Program-made: the position numbers and the translations under genes
DNA from: Schistocerca nitens
Lineage: Eukaryota; Arthropoda; Insecta; Orthoptera; Acrididae
Direction: 5' to 3'
DNA: 64,000 bases
NCBI RefSeq assembly: GCF_023898315.1
Contig: NC_064614.1
Span: 70,816,501-70,880,500 of the forward strand
In this document: piece by piece, positions 10,420 through 21,980 of the stretch
Numbering within the stretch: the stretch's first letter is position 1
Layout: every line of letters begins with the position of its first letter
The notes under the pieces: model-generated
The model's input: the letters and a program-made list of their open reading frames with translations, nothing else
The model's database searches: none
What the model was told of the DNA's origin: nothing

Positions 10420-11828
10420 TACACTATTGGCCATTAAAATTGCTGCACCAAGACGAAATGCAGTTGATAAACGGGCATTCATTGAACAAACATATTATAC
10501 TAGAACTGGCGTGATTACATCTTCACGCAATTTGGGTGCATGGATCCTGAGAAATCAGTACCCAGGACAACCACCTCTAGCCGTAATAACAGCCTTGATT
10601 CACCTGGGCATTGAGTCAAACAGAGCTTGGATGGCGTGTACAGATACAGCTGCCCATGCAGCTTCAACACGACACCACAGTTCATCAAGAGTAGTGACTG
10701 GCGTATTGTGACGAGCCAGTTTCTCAGCCACCATTGACCAGAAGTTTTCAATTGGTGAGAGATCTGAAGAATGTGCTGGCCAGGACAGCAGTCGAACATT
10801 TTCTGTATCCAGAAATGCCCGTACAGGACCTGCAACATGTGGTCGTGCATTATCCTGCTGAAATGTAGGGTTTCGAAGGGATCGGATGAAGGGTACAGCC
10901 ATGGGTCGTAACACGTCTGAAATGCAACGTCCACTGTTCAAAGTGCTGTCAGTGAGAACAAGAGCTGACCGAGACGTGTAACCAATGGCACCCCGCACCC
11001 TCTCGCCGGGTGATATGCCAGTATGGCGATGTCGAATACACGCTTCCAATGTGAATTCACCGCGATGTCGCCAAACACGGATGCGACCATCATGATGCCG
11101 TAAACAGAACCTGGATTCATCCGAAAAAATGACGTTTTGCCATTCGTGCACCCAGGTTCGTCGTTGTGTACCCCATCGCAGGCGCTCCTATCTGTGATGC
11201 ACCGTCAAGTGTAATCGCTGCCATGGTCTCCGAGGTGATAGCCCATGCTGCTGCAAACGTCGTCGAACTGTTCGTGCAGATGGTTGTAGTCTTGCAAACG
11301 TCCCCATCTGTTGACTCAGGGATCGAGACGTGCTGTACGGTCCGTTACAGCCATGCGGATTAGATGCCTGTCATCACGACTGCTAGTGATACGAGGCCGT
11401 TGGGATCTAGCACGGCGTTCCGTATAACCCTCCCGAACCCACCGATTCCATATTCTGATAGCAGTCATTGGATCTCAACCAACGCGAGCAGCAAATGGCG
11501 CGATTCGATTAATTGCAATCGCGATAGGCTACTATCCGACCTTTATCAAAGTCGGAAACGCGATGGTACGCATTTCTCCTCCTTACACGAGGCATCAGAA
11601 CAACGTTTCACCAGGCAACGCCGATCAACTGCTGTTTGTGTATGAGAAATCGGTTGGAAACTTTCCTCATCTCAGCACGTTGTAGATGTCGCCACCGTCG
11701 CCAGCTTTGTGTGAATGCTCTGAAAAGCTAATCATTTGCATATCACAGCATCTTCTTCCTGTCGGTTAAATTTCGCGTTTGTAGCACGTCATCTTCGTGA
11801 TGTACCAATTTTAATGTCCAGTAGTGTA
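10420..11828 (-). mobile_element. Tc1-like transposon (Tc1 family 1), complete ends
   Basis: A 1.4-kb element with terminal inverted repeats of about 23 bp and two mismatches (TACACTATTGGCCATTAAAA at the left; inverse of CAATTTTAATGTCCAGTAGT at the right). TA borders are present. The bases outside the element are mirror images (AAACG-TA and TA-CGTTT), so the pre-insertion site was the palindrome AAACGTACGTTT. Same family as the copy at the window start. Confidence 0.92.
10555..11595 (-). pseudogene. Tc1-like transposase (family 1), frameshifted
   Basis: The start ATG at 11595 gives MPRVRRRNAYHRVSDFDKG and soon hits a stop; the N-terminal half is scattered over frames. From 11151 the catalytic half is open: VIFSDESRF (first Asp), TFQQDNARPHV (second Asp) and SSDLSPIENFW (Glu, 34 residues after the second Asp). 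A TGA at 10600-10602 cuts off the last 15 residues, which continue in frame to 10555. The catalytic triad is intact, unlike the copy at 1-828, but the DNA-binding half is broken, so no functional enzyme is expected. Confidence 0.85.
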
Positions 11829-12945
11829 CGTTTCATAAATAGCCCCATAGCAACCGGAGTACCAACATGCAAAAGCAAAACGATACGAACTTACGCTCCA
11901 ACCTAAAATCTTTATTGAAGCGGCTGGGAGGCTACGTCCAGAGCAGAGCAGCCGCCTCCAATCGAGTTACTCATTAGTGTATATCTGCTGAAGTATCTCG
12001 TGACGCTAGGCGATCTGGAACACGTAATCCAAACACAGTGCGGGGTGAGGGTGTGCTGCTACGGACGACCACCCCCGAGCAGCAGGAAATGAGCGGCCTG
12101 CAGGCCGGCACGGTGATGAGTATATTCCCATTTTTAATCAACCCGGCCGACAGTTAATATTGATAGTGGCGGCGCACGAGAGCCCGCGAGACCCTGGCAG
12201 GGGTCTTCGCCGGCCGTGATGGATGTCCAGCATTTTCATTTACGGCGCCGGCGGCTGCAACGCCTTATCGCGCGGCCGCTATCAGTGCGCGGGGATCACA
12301 TAAGGGGTGTAACGAGCCACGCCACGGACACCCCTGGCCCCGTCTGTCTCTGCGGCAGCGACAGATGTGCGGCGCGCGCCTTCATTATATGCTAGCTAAG
12401 GCAACGCGAGCCGGGAGCTGACGACTATTATCGCTATCTGCCGCCGACATCTTCACAAAGCGGACGGGCGAGGCAGTCGATACAGCTGGCTGACGTGGTG
12501 GGGAAGTACTCATTACAGAGGTGACGCAGTGTTATCTCGATTGTCCTACATCCATTCGTATTATCTGGAGCGTAATTACTGATCAGGCCTATGAAATTAA
12601 AGACAGTGAGAAAGCCGTCAATTTTTTAAAGTGTTTGCTGGAGCTTACCCGTTAGGGGTCGATGTGAATTTTCCTTGTCAACAAATATGCTGTGGAGACA
12701 ATGAAGGGGAGACGTCACAGACTGAAGGCCATCCAACAGGCTGCAACTCAAATACGTAACTTGAATTATTTTTGTTAGCCACAGTGACTTTTACTATTAG
12801 GATTTATTTCATAATAACCACAACTAAGTCGCAACGGATGCGTACCCACTCTCAAGTGTCTGCGATACATAATAAAATACTAACATAGCTCCCGTAGATT
12901 ATGTGTATGTGTGTATGGTTTTTTTAATTGTTTTTGTTTCTCTTT
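11829..12945. other. Non-coding interval with a CpG-rich block at 12010-12560
   Basis: No open frame of note and no recognised transposon. The central 550 bp is much richer in G, C and CpG than its AT-rich surroundings (it contains GCGGCCGC at 12272-12279 and many CGCG/GCGC runs). It could be a regulatory island or an unrecognised GC-rich repeat. Confidence 0.5.
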
Positions 12946-12956
12946 AATCGATCTTT

Positions 12957-13213
12957 GTGCGCAGCTCGTGGTCTTGCGGAGGCATTCTCGCTTCCCGCGC
13001 ACGTGGTCTCGCGTTCGATTCCTGGCGCGGTCAGGGATTTTTTTGTGCCTCAAAATGACTGGGTGTTGTGTGTCTTTCATCATCATTTCACCAACATTGA
13101 CTCGCAAGTCGCCGATATGGCGTCAGCTAAAAAGGACTTGCAATTTCGGAGGCCGAACACCCCGCTTGGGGTCTCCAGGCCAACAATGACGTACGATCAT
13201 TTCATTTCATTTC
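12957..13213 (+). mobile_element. tRNA-derived SINE, second type
   Basis: Flanked by an 11-bp target-site duplication AATCGATCTTT (12946-12956 and 13214-13224). The head is tRNA-like, with an A-box-like TGGTCTTGCGG and a B-box-like GCGTTCGATTCC. The body carries AGGGATTTTTTTGTGCC and the AAGTCGCC...GGCGTCA core, which also occurs in the SINE at 22385-22593. The 3' end is a CATTT-type repeat tail. Confidence 0.9.
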
Positions 13214-13289
13214 AATCGATCTTTCATGTTGCTCATAAATTGAAACGTCTGCTAAATTTCTCACGTTAATTGAGGCCATAGAAGCCGGA

Positions 13290-14260
13290 CTTTTTCCAAA
13301 CGTACTTCTAACCAAAAAGCGATTCTGGTAGCTGGAGTCTGAAGTCTTTGCTCATCCTGGCCTATGTGTTCTTCTGATGATATTTCCATAAAAACTTCCA
13401 TCCTCTAACAAATATTTCCTTAAGAGTCAAATATAAAATTTCATATTTTTAGCTTCAAATATGTTTCAACAGAACAAAATATTTCCATAAAAATTTTCAT
13501 TGTCTATTCCTCCCCCTTAAGGATTGAATTCCAAAGAACCCAGAAACAAGTTTTTTTTTTTCTTTTAATTGTAGCCGAGAATCCAAATACAAGTTTTCAA
13601 TATGTTGATTCAAATATGCCTTTTTTAAAGAAATAATTCCATTAATTTTAAGTCTCTAGTTTATCCCCTTAGGGAGGAATTTCTAAAACTTTTAATTTTT
13701 TTTAGGTAGTCAAATACCAGTTTACGTAGATGTAGCTTTAAAAATTCTTTCGTGGTACTGTAATAATGATTTGCTTTCAAAATAAACTTTCAGCCCTATT
13801 TCACCCTCTTAATGGCTGAATTTCCAAAAATGCTACAGCATGTACTTCTTTGTTTCTAAAAGAGAGACCAAATAGCAATTTTTGCAGTTCTAGCTTCAAA
13901 ATTGGCTTAACGGCGACGTATTTAAAAAAAAAAAAACATTTCATCTCATATTTATTCCCCTTAAAGATGGAATCATCAACAGTCTGTTACTAAAATGATG
14001 CCTAAAGTATTTGATCAACAGCCGGCCGCGGTGGCCGTACGGTTCTAGGCGCTCCAGTCCGGAGCCGCGTTGCTGCTACGGTCGCAGGTTCGAATCCTGC
14101 CTCGGGCATGGGTGTGTGTGATGTCCTTAGGTTAGTTAGGTTTAAGTAGTTCTAAGTTCTAGGGGATTAATGACCACAGCAGTTGAGTCTCATAGTGCTC
14201 AGAGCCATTTGAACCATATGATCAACAGCCTCTCCAAGTTTAAGGTTTCTATCTCACATG
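13290..14260 (+). repeat. Degenerate tandem (satellite-like) repeat, about 150-160 bp per unit
   Basis: The recurring elements are CCCCTTAAGG-like sequence, GAATTTCCAAAAA, then TAGCTTCAAAATTG, then a T- or A-rich run. They recur several times between 13380 and 14010 with heavy divergence. A SINE (14024-14218) interrupts the array. The same repeat recurs at 19180-19540. Confidence 0.6.
14024..14218 (+). mobile_element. tRNA-headed SINE (same family as 8267-8501)
   Basis: Plus-strand copy with a perfect 12-bp target-site duplication TGATCAACAGCC (14012-14023 and 14219-14230). B box GGTTCGAATCC at the head, body AGGTTAGTTAGGTTTAAG, and 3' end GAGCCATTTGAACCA. Inserted in the degenerate tandem repeat. 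Confidence 0.93.
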
Positions 14261-15627
14261 TTTGGGTTCGGCAGTGATGTTCAGAGGTGGCCCACCACTA
14301 TCTCACTTCAACAACATTGCCAGTCGGCTGAAGATTGATATTTTAGGGCATGATATTCCGCAGTACTACATTTTCTATGTGACGTTAGCGACCTTTGCTG
14401 TGTCAGGGGTTGTGGGCAGAATGTTCTTGTAACTGAAAGTGTAATCTATAGAGAGCTTGAAATCAGGGGGCCGTAGCAGAGACGATCAAAAACAGGGAGA
14501 GACACCAAATAGGGCCCATAAACACTGTGCACAGCTACCTAGCCAAGTGAGTGATTCTGGGAAAGAGTGATCAGTGCTTCTTACATGTAGAGGGATTTCT
14601 GGCCGAAGCTCTTTCCTCCTTTCGCTTAGGGTCTGACAGGTGGCGCTGGTTCACAAAACATTTTACCTGGCCCAGGTACCAGATCGTCATGGAAAATAGC
14701 TGGATAGCTGAAAGTGGGTGCGAGAAGCAACTTGAGAGACTGCTGTGATGTGATCTTTTGTCCAACCAGAGAGAAGGTCAAAAAACTATCTGCATTCACA
14801 TGTCAGACGCTGGAACGAGACAGGCACAGCAATTGGTTTATCTGACTAGTGAAGGAAGGACTGTAGCCCCGTAATGCCAGGAAGTCGCGAGGTTATTTAG
14901 TAAGCGACAAAAACATATATATTAGGGCCGCTACTGTCTCAGAAGCGTAACAGCCTTCTTTCAGAAATTGGAAATGGTCAGCCCGTTAAGATAGATCATA
15001 AACGAGGGACTTTGATCCAGTGTAGGTAGATGTATTTGCCTACCGTAACAATGGCGCGTCCCTAGTCCAATACCTTCTTTTTTCAAACAATTGATTGAAG
15101 TCACTGATGGTTCTTCTCATCATATGCAAAGTAGAGGCTTGCTCCCCATGTGTGGGAATCCTGGTACTGTTTTTTGATTGGCTAACAGACCAACAGAACA
15201 GGCAAGAGGGGAAATTCAATGAGTAGAGGGTAGTTCTAATGGTTTGTGCAATGTCGGGGTGATTTCGTTTTGCTAATTTGTGTCCTAAACCCAGCCTTGG
15301 TGAAAAGTGGTTGTGATTCTTTGTGGTCTCCATCTTCTGGTCCTCCCCTGGTGTACAACTTCAGGTGTTTCCACAGTGGTTGAGACTTGTGGTCCGCATC
15401 TTGTGGTGAATTAACAGCCTGTGGCAGTTTCCAACTGTACTGACGGTGGAACTGCATATCATCTCGCACATATCGTGTGTCACGGTGGTGAATTTATTCG
15501 TCGTGAGTCAGTCGTCTGACATTCTACACTTCCAGCACACACCGTCGTGCTCTGAGTCAAATTGCTTTGGCCAGACTAGCGGACGAATGCACCTCACACT
15601 CAAATCTGCCTGGATTTTTGGGCTCTA
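14261..15627. other. No recognisable feature
   Basis: Mixed-composition sequence with short open frames only. I see no transposon ends, SINE boxes or coding pattern. Confidence 0.4.
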
Positions 15628-15637
15628 ATAGGGAAGT

Positions 15638-16684
15638 ACACTGGAATACGCTCTTTCAAATTCTGAAGGTGGCAGGGGTAAAATACAAGGAGCGAAAGGC
15701 TATTTACAATTTTTGTAGAAAGCAGATGGCAGTTATAAGAGTCGAGGGACATGAAAGGGAAGCAGTGATTGGGAAGGGAGTGAGACAGGGCTGTAGCCTC
15801 TCCCCGATGCTATTCGATCTGTATATTGAGCAAGCAATAAAGGAAACAAAATAAAAGTTCCTAGTAGGTATTAAAATCCATGGAGAAGAAATAAAAACTT
15901 TGAGGTTCGCCGATGACATTGCAATTATGTCAGAGACAGCAAAGGACTTGGAAGAGTAGTTGAACGGACAGGACAGTGTCTTGGAAGGAGGATATAAGAT
16001 GAACTTCAACAAAAGCAAAACGAGGATAATGGAATGTAGTCGAATTAAGTCGGGTGATGCTGAGGGAATTAGATTAGGGAATGAGACACTTAAAGTAGTG
16101 AAGGAGTTTTGCTATTTGGGGAGCAAAATAACTGATGATGGTCGAAGTAGAGAGGATATAAAATGTGGACTAGCAATGGCAAGGAAAGCATTTCTGAAGA
16201 AGAGAAATTTGTTAACATCGAGTATTGCTTTAAGTGCCAGGAAGTCGTTTCTGAAAGTATTTGTATGGAGTGTAGCCATGTATGGAAGTGAAACATGGAC
16301 GATAAATAGACAAGAAGAGAATAGAAGCTTTCGAAACGTGGTGCTACAGAAGAATGCTGAAGATTAGATGGATAGATCACATAACTAATGAGGAGGTACT
16401 GAATAGAATTGGGGAGAAGAGGAGTTGTGGCACAACTTGACTAGAAGAAGGGATCGGTTGGTAGGACATGTTCTGAGGTATCAAGCAATCACCAATTTGG
16501 TACTGGAGGGCAGCGTGGAGGGTAAAAATCGTAGAGGGAGACCAAGAGATGAATACACTAAGCAGGTTCAGAAGGATTTAGGCTGCAGTAGGTACTGGGA
16601 GATGAAGAAGCTTGCACAGGATAGAGTAGCATGGAGAGCTGCATCAAACCAGTCTCAGGACTGAAGACCACAACAACAACAATG
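15638..16684 (+). pseudogene. 5'-truncated RTE-B LINE copy
   Basis: A copy of the C-terminal third of the intact element at 47751-51042: HWNTLFQILKVAGVKY, GVRQGCSLSPMLF, LRFADDIAI and the C-terminal GKNRRGRPRDEYTK region are all present. In-frame stops occur at 15852 and 15957 and frameshifts near 16300-16430. The 3' tail is ACAACAACAACAA. A 10-bp target-site duplication ATAGGGAAGT flanks it (15628-15637 and 16685-16694), so truncation happened at insertion, as is usual for LINEs. Confidence 0.92.
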
Positions 16685-16694
16685 ATAGGGAAGT

Positions 16695-17379
16695 TTCCCG
16701 CATTCTGATAATGAGAAGACCAGATGGCGTAGTTTGCAATTTTCGCGGGCACATCAGAACATTACAGCTGACCCAGCAAGCGCTCCTCTCCCACTGCGCG
16801 CGGTTTTCTGCTAGCGCATTAATCAAGTTGAAGAGGTAAAGTAATGCTGCACCGACATAAGGTTGTTAAATTATGTTCACAGCTGCTTGTTCTCAAGTGA
16901 ACCATAGTTCGTGGTACAGTTGATCATAGTTGATTACAGTTTAAGAGATTTAAGCCTCACAGTGGTTTCATGTAAACAAAGTCAGGCTGTCTTGTATACG
17001 GCAGTAAATCAGGGGAGAATTTGTGCAGCTTCCATCCCCAACGTATGGTTTACCTACCAAACATCATTCCTTATACGTGATTGTCCATTTTTGTGTAAGA
17101 TTTATCAGGTAGTTGTAGTTACTAAAGGTTTAATAAAACTTTTCATCATTTTATGAACTTAAATACGGCATTGTTCTCATTCATAACCCTCTAATTTAAA
17201 TTTGTTGTGGTGGTACATGCGCTGCTTCACTCACTAAAGCGAATGACGGCTTGTAATGTGTCAGTGATTCAGTCAGACCGTAGTTCTCCCCTTAGGGTAA
17301 CACACTGAAACGTGATTATTTCTAACTCAGAAGTCAAATTTAAATTTTAGGAGATTCAGCTTTAAAGCTGCTTTCATAG
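16695..17379. other. No recognisable feature
   Basis: AT-leaning sequence with no coding pattern or element ends that I can identify. Confidence 0.4.
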
Positions 17380-17670
17380 TGAAATACATGGTGATTCACG
17401 AAGATATTCAAATATTTTAATATGTTATCCTACAAGTAAAACTATAGCAAAATGTTCGTATAAACTTTGTAAACATTGGTCCGCAAATGTTTGTACGTAA
17501 GTTATATGTTAACCGGGGACCTAGAAACGACGGAGGGGCTCCGCCCCCGCCGCAGCCGCAGTGGTCCACAACCCCCACGACGACTACCGCTGTCCACTTC
17601 ACCCCACCGCCGCCCCACACCGAACCCAGGGTTATTGCGCGGTCGAACTTCAAGAATCCTGTGCGGCATG
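17380..17670. repeat. Possible dispersed repeat with a C/G-rich core
   Basis: An AT-rich lead passes abruptly into a CpG-rich core at 17530-17640 (GGCTCCGCCCCCGCCGCAGC, then CACCGAACCCAGGGTTATTG). I believe related sequence is common in Schistocerca, but this is recollection and the borders are not defined. Confidence 0.35.
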
Positions 17671-19102
17671 AGTCTGTTGGTGGCTAGCAGGCAAAGGGTG
17701 CACATCTTGCGAACTGAAAGAGGCCAGAAGAACCGCAAGATTATGTAATATAGCGTTGGATGCGGAAGTAATTCTACTTCTTATTAACGGCATATTTTGG
17801 TTAGCTCTGCATTGACAAAATCCGACGCTAACAAAACAAATTTTAGAACTTCTTACACAGAAAGAACCATGGAAACTTCTTTCTCCTTTTTCTGAATAAC
17901 ACAAGAGATCGACACTACCACCACTTTCACCTCAAATTAACAGTCGAGTACTGTATAATTGCATGGATCGGTTAGGGCGTTTCTGTCTCAATAATAGGTT
18001 TGTGTTCTATAAGTTTTGTACTGAGCCACCGTATTTTATCGTTAATCATTTATCTAGATAGGGTCCTGTCCTAAGTGCTACGATGAATCCGAGTATCCTA
18101 TTTTACTGAATTGAAAAGCAATTATCTTCCTCAACCAAAGTTAATAAACCTTGTGGAGTTGTGAAATACATAGTTATTTAGAGAGCATAAGTTTTAAAAT
18201 ACTGCATTTATTTTTCATTACTGGACAGTTGAAGTTTCATCACAGTACAATTACTAAGAGAAGATTTTAAGTATTCATTTCAAAGATATCTCTTATTGAA
18301 ACAATAGTGTTCACAGTTTCATGTGTTGTGTAGTTACCAGTATTTCCCAAATTTGTTGTGACCAAAATGTTCAGCCTCGATCCGAATTTACTGATAGTTT
18401 AATTTCTGGGTCCCCATGCTACACGTTCGGCTAGATGTACATGAGATATTACAATAACAGCAATCAACACTAATCCACTGGCTACAAGTTTTCAAACTAT
18501 ACTAGATCCAGGAACTACACGTTCCACGTGAGCTAAATAATATAAGGAATTGAATATTCCTTGATAATTCAAATAGCAATCAGTACAAAAGATACAATTA
18601 CATCATAACTGTTTCAATAGTAGAAATTTCCTGTAATTAAACTGGCAAAAGAACTTCTTGTCTAAGTCAGTGGTGCTGCACGTTTAGTAGTCATTATCAC
18701 TATCCTCCTGCTGTAATATTTAGATGGTAAGTGTTACTAAGAGCCGGTTGTTGCCTAACCGTATTAGTACTCCACCTATGTAGTTCGAGTCAAATCACAG
18801 GTTCCAAAACATGCTACAGACTTGTAACTTATCAGTAAAACAGACGTTCAGTATCAACTAAGACAATACCAACAGTTGAATTTTTTTATGCACCAGGCTA
18901 ATACTGGGTACAAATTTGCCAAATGATTATTAATATAACATTGGTTCAATTCCCATTTGTCTTGCTACTTTCAATAGCAATCATTCCTGAATCGGAAAAT
19001 AGTCCGCTACCTTTCCATTGCACACAGTCACGATCACAGGAGTGACATAATTGTCATATTATTATTTTAATATTACCGGTAGTGTTATAGGTTTAGTTCC
19101 CA
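17671..19102. other. AT-rich interval without recognised features
   Basis: No open frame of interest, no terminal repeats and no SINE boxes seen. Confidence 0.4.
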
Positions 19103-19168
19103 AAAGTACTGAAACGAAAACACTGAAACCAAAACACTGAAACCAAAACACTGAAAAGAAAAACACAG
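19103..19168. repeat. 14-bp minisatellite
   Basis: Four or so units of AAAACACTGAAACC, the first and last degenerate. Confidence 0.85.
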
Positions 19169-19179
19169 AAGCAGGCATT

Positions 19180-19540
19180 TTTTTTTTTTTAAATCGAGAT
19201 GTCAAACACTAATTTTCATACAGGTAGCTTTAAAAATGCTGCAGCCGTTTATTTATAATGATTTATATAAAAAAACTTTCACTCACTTTTTTTGCCTCTA
19301 TAGACGTTAAATTTCCAAAAATGTATTTCTTCGTTGCTGACCTAGGAATCAAACGGTAATTTTTGTATCCTTAGCTTCAAAATTGCCTTAATAGCGATAT
19401 GTTTTCGAAAACCTTTACATTCCCTACTTCACACCCTTAGCTGTGGAATTTCGAAAAATCTCTTCTTAAACGACACCTATAGTGTAAGATCAACATCATC
19501 TCATAATTTCAAGTATCTGTCATTAGCGGATTTGGCTGAG
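19180..19540 (+). repeat. Second locus of the degenerate satellite-like repeat
   Basis: Shares with 13290-14260, in the same orientation, the series TAGCTTTAAAAAT, AAACTTTCA, AAATTTCCAAAAATG, TTTTTGTA, TAGCTTCAAAATTG and a CACCCTTAG/GGAATTTC block. About two units are present. Confidence 0.55.
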
Positions 19541-20168
19541 CGACGATGAATCACTCATTCAGGACATTTCAGTGTTCGGAAATCCCGTTACAAACTACTA
19601 GGACTTGAGAGGGAAGTGAGTACATAATATTTTGAATAAGAAACTTACCTTTTCCGTTCTACGATGGTTTCAATTCAGGTGTGTAACGTGGCCACGTCTG
19701 GTGAGGGAAAGCGAAATGTCTTAGAGTTGCTTGTTCTGGTATGCAATGGAGTAGATAGGAGGCCCTGCACTATGTCAGACGGTCACCTGATGTCACTTGA
19801 CATCTGACTTGCAGCGAGCCCTACTGAATACCTGTGCACCTCCGATACGGTAAACACAGTTCGGAACACATTTTCGGAATAAAGAGGCATAGTCCTTGTG
19901 TATGGCGAATCTCGACGTAACGGAAGAGCTTGTAGTTCACTATATCACGAACGTTTTCCGCAACGTAACACGCCATCGCACAAACTTTTCCCCAAGTTAC
20001 TCTGCGGCTCCGAGAAACGGGTAGTTTCACCGTGAGAAGGCAGGACTGTGGTGCTCCATGGCATCGTTGCACGTCTTAAGCTGAAGAAATGTACTACATC
20101 GTGTAGAAGTGTACACGTCAACGAGTTCGCGGACAGTGGAGCGTAAAGTGGGTGTTATCACAGTATCG
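19541..20168. other. No recognisable feature
   Basis: Only short open frames. Nothing resembling a known family. Confidence 0.4.
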
Positions 20169-20319
20169 TACTGAGTGAGCAAAAATTACATACTTACCAT
20201 TTACAGTTTCGTTCTGAGTGAGCAAAAATTACATAATTTCTATTTACAAAGGGTACAGGCTACGGGTCCAACTCGCTTTATTTGTCCAACTCGCTTTATT
20301 TGTCCAACTCGCTCTATTT
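20169..20319. repeat. Two adjacent tandem duplications at a LINE 5' junction
   Basis: A unit of about 46 bp (CTGAGTGAGCAAAAATTACA...TTTAC) occurs twice at 20171-20250, followed by three 18-bp units of GTCCAACTCGCTTTATTT at 20266-20319. The 18-bp units run straight into the LINE sequence beginning TTCATGAGACCC. Confidence 0.9.
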
Positions 20320-21381
20320 GTTCATGAGACCCAGAAAATATTAGATACAGGCTCCCAGGTAGATGCAATTTTTCTTGACTTCCGGAAGGCGTTCGATACA
20401 TTTCCGCACTGTCGCCTGATAAACAAAGTAAGAGCCTACGGAATATCAGACCAGCTGTGTGGCTGGGTTGAAGAGTTTTTAGCAAACAGAACACAGCATG
20501 TTGTTATCAATGGAGAGACGTCTACAGACGTTAAAGTAACCTCTGGTGTGCCACAGGGGAGTATTATGGGACCATTGCTTTTCACAACATATATAAATGA
20601 CCTAGTAGATAGTGTCGGAAGTCCCATGCGGCTTTTCGCGGATGATGCTGTAGTATACAGAGAAGTCGCAGCATTAGAAAATTGTAGCGAAATGCAGGAA
20701 GATCTGCAGCGGATAGGCACTTGGTGCAGGGAGTGGCAACTGACCCTTAACATAGACAAATGTAATGTATTGCGAATACATAGAAAGAAGGATCCTTTAT
20801 TGTATGATTATATGATAGCGGAACAAACACTGGTAGCAGTTACTTCTGTAAAATATCTGGGAGTATGCGTGCGGAAGGATTTGAAGTGGAATGATCATAT
20901 AAAATTAATTGTTGGTAAGGCGGGTACCAGGTTGAGATTCATTGGGAGAGTCCTTAGAAAATGTAGTCCATCAACAAAGGAGGTGGCTTACAAAACACTC
21001 GTTCGACCTATACTTGAGTATTGCTCATCAGTGTGGGATCCGTACCAGATCGGGTTGACGGAGGAGATAGAGAAGATCCAAAGAAGAGCGGCGCATTTCG
21101 TCACAGCGTTATTTGGTAACCGTGATAGCGTTACGGAGATTTTTAACAAACTCAAGTGGCAGACTCTGCAAGAGAGGCGCTCTGCATCGCGGTGTAGCTT
21201 GCTGTCCAGGTTTCGAGAGGGTGCGTTTCTGGATGAGGTATCGAATATATTGCTTCCCCCTACTTATACCTCCCGAGGAGATCACGAATGTAAAATTAGA
21301 GGGATTAGAGCGCGCACGGAGGCTTTCAGACAGTCGTTCTTCCCGCGAACAATACGCGACTGGAACAGGAAAGGGAGGTAA
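20320..21381 (+). pseudogene. CR1/L2-like reverse transcriptase, C-terminal part, frame open
   Basis: Starts inside the RT domain: FLDFRKAFDTFPHCRL carries the first catalytic Asp, GVPQGSIMGPLLF the primer-grip region, and RLFADDAVVYR the catalytic Asp pair. The thumb and C-terminal domain follow (VKYLGVCVRKDLKWNDHI, LVRPILEYCSSVWDPYQ) and end with RTIRDWNRKGR and a stop at 21379-21381. The frame is open throughout and continues upstream into the 18-bp tandem repeat, where it reads repeated VQLALF. The endonuclease and first half of the RT are missing, so the copy is dead on arrival in spite of its open frame. The closest relatives in the window are at 26316 and 42500, but this belongs to a different subfamily. 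Confidence 0.85.
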
Positions 21382-21453
21382 TGACAGTGGCACGTAAAGT
21401 GCCCTCCGCCACACACCGTTGGGTGGCTTGCGGAGTATAAATGTAGATGTAGA
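20320..21453 (+). mobile_element. 5'-truncated CR1/L2-like LINE
   Basis: A Jockey-superfamily LINE, probably CR1/L2-like, truncated at the 5' end and ending in an ATGTAGATGTAGAT tail like the copies at 26316 and 42500. The 3' UTR contains a GTGGCACGTAAAGTGCCCTC motif. No target-site duplication is clear, because the left border is obscured by local tandem duplications. Confidence 0.8.
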
Positions 21454-21527
21454 TTTGCGACAATGCGTTGCCTACAGTACGTGGTTCCTGCACCGCTGCG
21501 TCGAGACACTCCTGCTTCCATCACGGG

Positions 21528-21980
21528 GATGTTCGAAAGAACAGATACCAAGCATTCATATAATTTGTTTCACCAGGATGGGCAATGGATTCACCTTCTC
21601 GAGTGTGGATGCAAAAATACGTCCGACCCCCTGTGGCAATCTCAGAGTAGCGAGATTTAAGGAAATGGATAGCGACTGCGGATAGGTGGAGCTAGGTGTG
21701 AGTGTGGGTAGGTCGAGAGGCCCGCTCAATTGCGCCAAAGCCTGTGCCAGGGTGGCGCCAGTAGTAAACGCATGTGCCTCGTAAGCAAAAGAACACGAGC
21801 TCGAATCCAAGTTCGCCACACATTTCCACTCGTCGCCGCTGATGCCGCACAAACTCTTGATGCAACTGCACATCACTATTCCTTTCCCTTCCCGTTCCTT
21901 TCTCCCCCTCTTCCCTCAATTTAGTATGTTTCATGGTTGCGGATTCCGTGTGGTGACTGTTCTTTCGAACATGCAGTTTT
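21528..21980 (+). repeat. SINE-like repeat with degenerate tRNA-like core
   Basis: The segment 21750-21830 (GTGGCGCCAGTAGTAAACGC, CTCGTAAGC, GCTCGAATCC) looks like a decayed tRNA-derived promoter. The block is bounded by GATGTTCGAAAGAACAG at 21532 and its inverse CTGTTCTTTCGAACATG at 21958. I believe this is a dispersed Schistocerca repeat; the borders are tentative. Confidence 0.5.

Noticed and set aside
12010..12560. First exon and promoter of a host gene
   Set aside because: No open frame with a plausible splice donor and no downstream exon can be recognised; only composition supports it.
14024..14110. tRNA gene suggested by good A and B boxes
   Set aside because: The sequence continues into a SINE body with target-site duplications, and no complete cloverleaf with acceptor stem is formed. 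The same applies to the other SINE heads.
13290..14260. CRISPR-like array
   Set aside because: Units are long and degenerate with no regular spacers, and the context is eukaryotic.
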